Source: Mucilaginibacter polytrichastri
GTDB taxonomy: Bacteria > Bacteroidota > Bacteroidia > Sphingobacteriales > Sphingobacteriaceae
Length of the DNA: 64,000 bases
Reading direction: 5' to 3'
Assembly (NCBI RefSeq): GCF_001911425.1
Contig: NZ_MPPL01000001.1
Coordinates: 3,213,494 to 3,277,493, forward strand
Made by a program: the position numbers and the translations under genes. The notes below the pieces were generated by a model. That model saw nothing but the letters and a program-made list of their open reading frames with translations. It searched no databases and was not told the DNA's origin. Below, piece by piece: positions 58,021 through 64,000 of the stretch (position 1 is its first letter; each line of letters begins with the position of its first letter).

Positions 58021-59063
58021 TGGCCAAGATATTGGTAGTGGACGATGAAGAAGATCTGGAGTTGCTGATAAAACAAAAGTTCAGACGTAAAATCAGAGAA
58101 AATATCTACGAGTTTGTTTTTGCCCGCAACGGCGAAGAAGCGCTTGAGAAAGTGAAAGAACACCCGGATCTGGATATTATTTTGAGTGATATTAACATGC
58201 CTGTGATGGACGGACTAACCCTGCTTAGCCGTTTGCCCGAAGCCAACCCCATGCTAAAGGCGGTGGTTGTATCAGCCTATGGCGATATGCAGAATATCCG
58301 CATGGCTATGAACCGGGGCGCTTTTGATTTTGTATGTAAGCCGGTTGATTTTGACGACCTGGATGTTACCATGGAAAAAACAATTACCCATGTAAAGCAA
58401 TTACAGGAAACAATAAAGGCCATTAAAGAAAATAACATACTTAAAATGTATGTGGATGAGAACGTACTAAACTTTATGACCCATAAAGAGTTTGAAGGCA
58501 GCTTGTTGAAAAACGAAATGCTGGAGGGTACAGTAATGTTTATTGATGTGTGCAGCTTTACCGCAATTACCGAACATGCATCAGCAAATGAGGTTGTAAA
58601 GTTATTAAACAGTTTGTTTGATACCATTGTAAAGGGGATTATAGCACAGGGTGGCCATATAGATAAATTTATGGGCGATGCCGTGATGGCGGTTTTTAAA
58701 GGCAAATTCCATTTAGACCGGGCTATAGATACCGCCTTGGCTGTTAGAGCGCAAATAAACGAGCTCGAACAATTTACGGCCGGCGATAAAACCTATCAGC
58801 TGCAAATTTCAATCGGTATTAACTCAGGCGAAATGATAACCGGTAATATAGGTTCTGTATCCTTAAAACGCCTCGATTATACCGTTATAGGTGATGTTGT
58901 TAATGTAGCCCAACGCCTTCAATCAACCGCAAAAGCCGGACAGATTATTATTACAGAGGAAATACATAATCAAGCACAGATATCCTTTAAGTGCGAAAAA
59001 ATTGGTATTGTGAATCTGAAGAACAAAGCCAATTCTGTAACTATATACAATGTAATTGAATAA
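58020..59063 (+). CDS. Receiver domain-class III adenylate/guanylate cyclase
   Basis: REC ([13 protein letters not shown]...[16 protein letters not shown]); cyclase [69 protein letters not shown]. Confidence 0.93.
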   Translation: MAKILVVDDEEDLELLIKQKFRRKIRENIYEFVFARNGEEALEKVKEHPDLDIILSDINMPVMDGLTLLSRLPEANPMLKAVVVSAYGDMQNIRMAMNRGAFDFVCKPVDFDDLDVTMEKTITHVKQLQETIKAIKENNILKMYVDENVLNFMTHKEFEGSLLKNEMLEGTVMFIDVCSFTAITEHASANEVVKLLNSLFDTIVKGIIAQGGHIDKFMGDAVMAVFKGKFHLDRAIDTALAVRAQINELEQFTAGDKTYQLQISIGINSGEMITGNIGSVSLKRLDYTVIGDVVNVAQRLQSTAKAGQIIITEEIHNQAQISFKCEKIGIVNLKNKANSVTIYNVIE

Positions 59064-59158
59064 CCGGTTATTATACCGCCCTGCAGCAAGCTTATCTAAA
59101 AATCTAAAAAAATGGAATTAGGTGTTCGACCTGAATCCTACTTACTCGATAATACAAT

Positions 59159-59198
59159 AAAAAAACTCCTATAAATTAATATTTATAGGAGTTTTTTT
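59159..59198. terminator. Terminator hairpin
   Basis: AAAAAAACTCCTATAAAT ... ATTTATAGGAGTTTTTTT. Confidence 0.8.
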
Positions 59199-59483
59199 AT
59201 TTTCACGTGCAGTATAGCGGGTTACCACCTGGTTACTTTTTCATTGGTAACCGCTAGTGGTTTTATGTCATATATCATTTTTTCCAAAATGTTCCCAAAG
59301 GTTTATTTAAAAGTTATTTCCAACTCCGGAAATAATTTGATGCTGATGATCGTAGCTACTTCATATTGGTATTTTGGTACCAACAATTGCAATATTAGAA
59401 ATACCTAATTAAATCTGATTTACAAGACAGCAATGGTACAATATCGTTTTATTAATTTATTTTTGGTATAAAATTATACAATT

Positions 59484-59756
59484 ATGGTTGATCGTAAATT
59501 TGATTTAGAGGCTATTGACCGTATTATCGAGATGGCTTGGGAAGACCGCACTACATTTGATGTAATAAAGCTGCAATTCGGCATTGGCGAACAGCAGGTT
59601 ATAGAATTGATGCGCAAAGAAATGAAGCCATCCAGCTTTAAGATGTGGCGCAAACGGGTACAAGGGAGGAAGACTAAACATGGCAATTTATCCGGCAGGT
59701 TTAAATGTGACAGGCAAAAGCAAATTAGTAACAATAAAATCAGCAAACGAAATTAA
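59484..59756 (+). CDS. TIGR03643-type small conserved protein
   Basis: LEAIDRIIEMAWEDRTTFDVIKLQFGIGEQQVIELMRKEMKPSSFKMWRKRVQGRKTKH; directly upstream of the photolyase-family gene. Confidence 0.8.
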   Translation: MVDRKFDLEAIDRIIEMAWEDRTTFDVIKLQFGIGEQQVIELMRKEMKPSSFKMWRKRVQGRKTKHGNLSGRFKCDRQKQISNNKISKRN

Positions 59757-59764
59757 CCGCTTTC

Positions 59765-61051
59765 ATGCTTTCTAAAAAAATTGCCTTAGTCTGGTTCAAA
59801 ACAAATCTTCGTTTACAGGATAACGAATGTTTGGCGAAAGCGGTGGCCGAGAATGACTTGATCGTACCGTTTTATTGCATGGATGACGAACTTATTGGAA
59901 CATCTAAGTTCGGGTTTAAAAAGACAGGAGATTTCCGGCTGAAATTCCTGAAAGAAAGTTTGCAGCAACTGGATGAAGAGCTACGTAGCGCAGGCTCTGG
60001 TTTAGTCCTCTTAAATGGAATCTCTGAAAAAGTGATTTTTAAACTCGCCAAAGAACAAGGTGCGCAACGTATTTATGCCGAAAAAGAAGTAGCCCCCGAA
60101 GAGTTGAACACTCAGCAAAAAGTTGCCGGTGAACTGTCGAAATTGAATTGTACTTTTTCAACATTTGAATGCCGGAATCTTTTGCATTCGGTAGATCTCC
60201 CGTTCCCGATTGGGCAATTGCCGGATGTGTTTACGGAATTTAGAAAGCGGATAGAAAAGACGGTTGCCATTAGGCAAGTGCTGCCAAAGCCACCATCAAT
60301 CGCTTCTCCTGAAATTGAAGCTATGAATTTGACCCTGATCACTTCAAATGTAATCGCTGATCCGCGCGCCGCTATAGAATTTGAGGGTGGAGCGAAAGCC
60401 GCACATGAACGCATACAACACTATTTTTATCAAACAAAGGCTTTATCAACCTATAAAGAAACCCGTAACGGGATGGTAGGTGAACAATATTCTTCTAAAT
60501 TTTCTGCATGGTTGGCTTTGGGCTGCATTTCTCCTAGAGAGATCTATGAAGCAATAAGAAATTATGAAGCAATTTATGGCGCAAACGACTCTACTTATTG
60601 GTTGATATTTGAGTTGCTTTGGCGGGATTTTTTCGGATTCTGCATGGAGAAAAATAGCTTGCGTTATTTCTTACCATCAAGTAACCAACAATTAAAATCA
60701 GCCGATAATGAGCAGTTTAAAACCAAATTAAAAAAGTGGATCAATGGCCAAACCGGCGTGCCATTTATAGATGCTAATATGATCGAATTAAAACTAACCG
60801 GTTTCATGAGCAACAGGGGCCGGCAAAACGTTGCCAGCTATTTCTGCAACGATTTACAGTTAGACTGGCGCTACGGCGCGGCTTATTTTGAGCAACAGCT
60901 AATTGACTATGACGTGTGCAATAACTGGGGAAACTGGGCTTATCTTGCCGGCGTAGGTAACGACCCCAGACTTAACCGATATTTTAATATAGCCAAACAA
61001 GCATTAACTTACGACCCTAATAATGCTTTTCAACATCTTTGGCTCTTATAA
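59765..61051 (+). CDS. Cryptochrome/photolyase family protein (DASH-like)
   Basis: LVWFKTNLRLQDNECLAKAV; LIFELLWRDFFGFCMEK; FIDANMIELKLTGFMSNRGRQNVASYFCNDLQLDWRYGAAYFEQQLIDYDVCNNWGNWAYLAGVGNDPR. Confidence 0.93.
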   Translation: MLSKKIALVWFKTNLRLQDNECLAKAVAENDLIVPFYCMDDELIGTSKFGFKKTGDFRLKFLKESLQQLDEELRSAGSGLVLLNGISEKVIFKLAKEQGAQRIYAEKEVAPEELNTQQKVAGELSKLNCTFSTFECRNLLHSVDLPFPIGQLPDVFTEFRKRIEKTVAIRQVLPKPPSIASPEIEAMNLTLITSNVIADPRAAIEFEGGAKAAHERIQHYFYQTKALSTYKETRNGMVGEQYSSKFSAWLALGCISPREIYEAIRNYEAIYGANDSTYWLIFELLWRDFFGFCMEKNSLRYFLPSSNQQLKSADNEQFKTKLKKWINGQTGVPFIDANMIELKLTGFMSNRGRQNVASYFCNDLQLDWRYGAAYFEQQLIDYDVCNNWGNWAYLAGVGNDPRLNRYFNIAKQALTYDPNNAFQHLWLL

Positions 61052-61470
61052 TCAATTCAGTTACGCTCATTTTCCCTACTAGTTAGCATTGTCATAACCT
61101 TCTGTTTTTTTAAGTTGTGAGTATAAAAAAGAAATGCTGATAATTAGTTTTTTCTATACACATTGGCTTGCTATTCAAAGCGTTTTTCTAAACAGACACG
61201 GTTAGCACCGGGGAAGGTCGTTATAATTATAATAACTGCATGAACCGCTCGACGAAAGTATCTGGTTACACGCTTTTACAGCCCATACGGCAAGTTTTTC
61301 TCTTCTATTCATAATAGCCTCCGGCGCATTCATCTCCGCAGTGGTATTACGGTATGATTATGCCTTTGCATAAACAGCACAAATTAAACAGCCTCACCTC
61401 CCCTTACTTCTTGATAACCGGTTATTTTTTACCTCCTATTATTTAATGATTTGCGGTTAAAATCTTTAGG

Positions 61471-61535
61471 TTGTCGAAGCAATCCTAGCATTAGTCGAAT
61501 AAAATACCTGTTGCGCAAATACTCGCCTACATTTG
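61471..61535 (+). promoter_or_regulatory. Promoter P1 of RiPP cassette 1: 9-bp direct repeats at 21-bp period plus TAnnTTTG -7 box
   Basis: GTCGA at 61473 and 61494; TACATTTG at 61528 (34 bp after the second GTCGA). Confidence 0.75.
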
Positions 61536-61557
61536 ATTCAACGAAAAACAAAAGACC

Positions 61558-61725
61558 ATGAAAGAGAGCAACTTACTTAATGATTTTTTTGAAGGTTCTG
61601 ATTCATCACAGGGCTTTTACCCAATGGACGAGCAATCACTAAACACAGTTTATGGTGGTGGTTTCGACACTGACACAAGCGGCATTTTAAACCTGATGCC
61701 GGCCAAAAATGATCTAATTAGCTAA
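61558..61725 (+). CDS. Small acidic GGG-motif peptide A1 (candidate RiPP precursor/partner peptide)
   Basis: MKESNLLNDFFEGSDSSQGFYPMDEQSLNTVYGGGFDTDTSGILNLMPAKNDLIS; paralog of the 62303 ORF; own promoter; not in the supplied ORF track. Confidence 0.75.
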   Translation: MKESNLLNDFFEGSDSSQGFYPMDEQSLNTVYGGGFDTDTSGILNLMPAKNDLIS

Positions 61726-61771
61726 CAGATACAATAAACCAATTTAATTCACATTTTAAAAAACAAACATC

Positions 61772-61939
61772 ATGTCAAAAGAAAACTTTAAACAACCATT
61801 AGACCTTGCCAAAGAAGTAATTGCAAAATTAGATGACGAACAATTAAAAGAAGTTGAAGGCGGTACTGCTGTACCAGTTTCATGCAACGGTGGCATCCTT
61901 TCTTGCTTTACTGCTTCAGAAACTGAAGAAGCTCAATAA
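61772..61939 (+). CDS. Class I lanthipeptide-type precursor B1
   Basis: MSKENFKQPLDLAKEVIAKLDDEQLKEVEGG/TAVPVSCNGGILSCFTASETEEAQ: leader with xxIAKLDDEQLxxVxGG and a Ser/Thr/Cys core; not in the supplied ORF track. Confidence 0.85.
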   Translation: MSKENFKQPLDLAKEVIAKLDDEQLKEVEGGTAVPVSCNGGILSCFTASETEEAQ

Positions 61940-61968
61940 GCAAAACTTCCCGGTACAAAACAAAACAG

Positions 61969-61997
61969 ACCGTCTCAGTAAATTTTGAGCGGTCTTT
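61969..61997 (+). terminator. Terminator after precursor B1
   Basis: AGACCGTCTCA...TGAGCGGTCTTTTTG. Confidence 0.65.
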
Positions 61998-62219
61998 TTG
62001 TTTTTATATAATTCCTTCAGAACTATAGTATACACAAGTTTAACCAGCATAAATTACCCTTTATGAGAGTTTGGCATCTGCACTGGTAATAGTTTTCCAT
62101 TAAACGCCGAGTATAGCGGCACTGCTAATAACACAAATATTAATAAGGATAGCATAGAGCGACTTAAAGTATACAGACAAAAGAACATGTTAAGGACAGC
62201 TATCCGCCAAACCATTATG

Positions 62220-62284
62220 TTGTCGAACCAAATGGGGCTTTAGTCGAATAAAATACCTGTTGAGCAGCAGCTTATATACCTTTA
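62220..62284 (+). promoter_or_regulatory. Promoter P2 of RiPP cassette 2: same direct-repeat architecture
   Basis: GTCGA at 62222 and 62243 (21 bp); TACCTTTA at 62277 (34 bp after the second GTCGA). Confidence 0.75.
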
Positions 62285-62302
62285 GTTAAAACAAAAAAGA
62301 CC

Positions 62303-62467
62303 ATGAAAGAAAAAAACATACGCAACGATTTTTTTGAAAGCACTGATGCTTTGCAGGGCTTTTACCCGATGGATGATGAACTACTGGACAAGGTTCACGG
62401 CGGTGGCTTTGATACCGACTTTACAGGCATCTGGGACATATTAACCGATGATGACCTGCTGGATTAA
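62303..62467 (+). CDS. Small acidic GGG-motif peptide A2 (candidate RiPP precursor/partner peptide)
   Basis: MKEKNIRNDFFESTDALQGFYPMDDELLDKVHGGGFDTDFTGIWDILTDDDLLD; conserved NDFFE...QGFYPMD...VxGGGFDTD with A1. Confidence 0.75.
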   Translation: MKEKNIRNDFFESTDALQGFYPMDDELLDKVHGGGFDTDFTGIWDILTDDDLLD

Positions 62468-62510
62468 CAGCAGCAACGCAAATTATTCACCTCAAAAAAA
62501 ATATAATATC

Positions 62511-62675
62511 ATGTCAAAAGAAAACTTAACAATCCCCCTGGCGCTGGTTAAAGACATTATTGCCAAGCTTGATGACGAACAGCTGAAAGAAATTGAAGGC
62601 GGTTCTACAGCCCCGGCATCATGCACCGGCGGTATTTTATCGTGCTTTACAGGCGGTATACAGGAAGAAGCTTAA
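62511..62675 (+). CDS. Class I lanthipeptide-type precursor B2
   Basis: MSKENLTIPLALVKDIIAKLDDEQLKEIEGG/STAPASCTGGILSCFTGGIQEEA; the tracked ORF start 62448 overlaps A2, ATG 62511 preferred. Confidence 0.85.
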   Translation: MSKENLTIPLALVKDIIAKLDDEQLKEIEGGSTAPASCTGGILSCFTGGIQEEA

Positions 62676-62800
62676 TACCGCAAAGGCTGCCAAATAACTG
62701 GTAGCTTAATGCTCATCTGCTTTTGGCACTCAGACCTTCAAGGCACATCCGCTTAAAGTTAAATTTACAGTTAAATTTTGGTGTAGCTAAATAGTTAACG

Positions 62801-62865
62801 TTGTCGAGCCGATTAAGCACTTCGTCGAAAAAAGAAAGCCAAAGGTTAATTATCCGATAGCTTTG
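62801..62865 (+). promoter_or_regulatory. Promoter P3 upstream of receiver gene: same direct-repeat architecture
   Basis: GTCGA at 62803 and 62824 (21 bp); TAGCTTTG at 62858 (34 bp after the second GTCGA). Confidence 0.75.
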
Positions 62866-62947
62866 ATACTATCAAAAAAGAGTGCCGCAAGGGGCAAATT
62901 ATACGATTTTAAGCGCTCTTTATTTAACAACATGTACTGCAAATATC

Positions 62948-63304
62948 ATGGAACAGCCTATAAAATGTGTAATAATTGACGATGAAAAGCCGGCTATTGA
63001 CCTGCTTGAACATTATATTAATAATGTTGATTCATTGGTTCTGGTATGTAAGTTTAGCCACATAGATAGCCGTGTAAAACTACTTTTGCAGGAAGCACAG
63101 GTAGATGCCATATTTTTAGATCTGAGTGTAAAGGGCTCGAAAGAATTTTTTGCCGAAGCCATGGACCAATATACCTGCATATTAACCACAGCCTATCCCG
63201 CAGCTATGCTTACAGATTTAAAAATTACCCATTTGCTCAATAAACCCATCTTGTTTGAGAAATTTCTGAGAATAGTGAACAAAATATTTGTGGACATTAA
63301 TTAA
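62948..63304 (+). CDS. Receiver-domain-only response regulator
   Basis: From ATG 62948: MEQPIKCVIIDDEKPAIDLLEHYINNVDSLVLV...DAIFLDLSVKG...LTTAYPA...LNKPILFEKFLRIV; no output domain. Confidence 0.82.
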   Translation: MEQPIKCVIIDDEKPAIDLLEHYINNVDSLVLVCKFSHIDSRVKLLLQEAQVDAIFLDLSVKGSKEFFAEAMDQYTCILTTAYPAAMLTDLKITHLLNKPILFEKFLRIVNKIFVDIN

Positions 63305-63311
63305 ACCGATT

Positions 63312-64000
63312 ATGAAAAACATAAGCCCTTTCGATTTTTTTATCATGCGCAAACCTCTGCTTCCGTATCAAACCATAAGCAGAATTAATGATATATTAAA
63401 AACTTCGGAAGCCGGTTTTACTATCGCGTTAAAACAATTTTACACTGATCCGCTGATACAGGACGCTATCTACATTTCGTCGCCCGAGCTCTTTGAGCAG
63501 ATGATTCATTGGATTAATGCGGATGACCAGGATTCAAAAAACAGCAAAAAAATAGTAAAGACATTATATCAATATTTGCTCCGTATGTCGGGTCGGTGCA
63601 CCCCATTTGGCCTTTTTGCGGGCTGCAGTATGGGCGGGGTAGCAGGCAAAGGCTATGAGGTTAACTTCGATCAGCAAAATCCCTTATATAAAAGCTCGAG
63701 GCTGGATATGTGGCACGTGGCCGAGCTGGCCAGCTTTTTAACCAACCATCCGCTTATAAAAACACAGCTTAATTACGCGGTTAACAATACACTGTATAAC
63801 CAGGGTACAGAATATTACCGCTACACCGAATATAAATTTGCCAAAGGCAAGCGCCAATACTTTTCTTCAGAAATCAAGCGTTCGGTTTATCTTGACGATG
63901 CCCTGTCGGCAGCTAGGCAGCCTGTATCATTTAATCAATTGGTAGCCTGCATTACGGCCCTTAACATACCAGTTGAACAAGCTCAGGAATTTATTCATTC
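63312..64000 (+). CDS. Lantibiotic dehydratase (LanB) N-terminal part, truncated by the window edge
   Basis: Open frame from ATG 63312: MKNISPFDFFIMRKPLLPYQTI...LYQYLLRMSGRCTPFGLFAGCSMG...LDMWHVAELASFL; the CTPFGLFAG motif is diagnostic of LanB N-terminal domains. Confidence 0.88.
   Translation, partial: MKNISPFDFFIMRKPLLPYQTISRINDILKTSEAGFTIALKQFYTDPLIQDAIYISSPELFEQMIHWINADDQDSKNSKKIVKTLYQYLLRMSGRCTPFGLFAGCSMGGVAGKGYEVNFDQQNPLYKSSRLDMWHVAELASFLTNHPLIKTQLNYAVNNTLYNQGTEYYRYTEYKFAKGKRQYFSSEIKRSVYLDDALSAARQPVSFNQLVACITALNIPVEQAQEFIH

Noticed and set aside
62448-62510. N-terminal extension of precursor B2 in the ORF track
   Set aside because: It overlaps peptide A2 in another frame; the paralog B1 starts with the same MSKEN, supporting ATG 62511.
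1-64000. CRISPR arrays, rRNA operons or tRNA genes
   Set aside because: No regularly spaced repeats with unique spacers, no rRNA-like stretches and no clear tRNA cloverleaf were seen; reading was by eye, so a tRNAscan/minced run would be decisive.

Overview
This is a Bacteroidota chromosome window, probably Sphingobacteriaceae (Mucilaginibacter/Pedobacter-like). Supporting signs are TAnnTTTG promoters, SusC/SusD genes, an E1 alpha-beta fusion and a DAHP synthase-chorismate mutase fusion. Main content: (i) an aromatic amino acid block (aroB; pheA, DAHP synthase/chorismate mutase, aroA, aroC) whose intergenic gaps carry several palindromic repeat families; (ii) moaC/mobA-like genes; (iii) a hybrid histidine kinase/CheR/CheB signalling block; (iv) housekeeping genes (L,D-transpeptidases, SDR, nitroreductase, 2-oxoacid dehydrogenase E1, aminotransferase); (v) the tmRNA gene ssrA, followed by two further copies of its 3' end, suggesting an accessory island of about 15.8 kb; (vi) three paralogous 7TM/transmembrane histidine kinases with response regulators and a receiver-adenylate cyclase; (vii) photolyase/cryptochrome; (viii) the start of a class I lanthipeptide cluster running off the right edge. 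The observations most worth follow-up are: a Phe/Tyr-rich leader peptide with a mutually exclusive terminator/antiterminator directly upstream of pheA (8178-8310); a duplicated two-gene RiPP precursor cassette (61471-62675), each copy pairing a LanA-type precursor with an unrecognised Cys-free GGG peptide; a 9-bp direct repeat with 21-bp period at identical spacing to the -7 box in three promoters of that cluster; and the tandem tmRNA 3'-end copies, each followed by its own terminator-like hairpin. All calls were made by reading the sequence; no database search was run.
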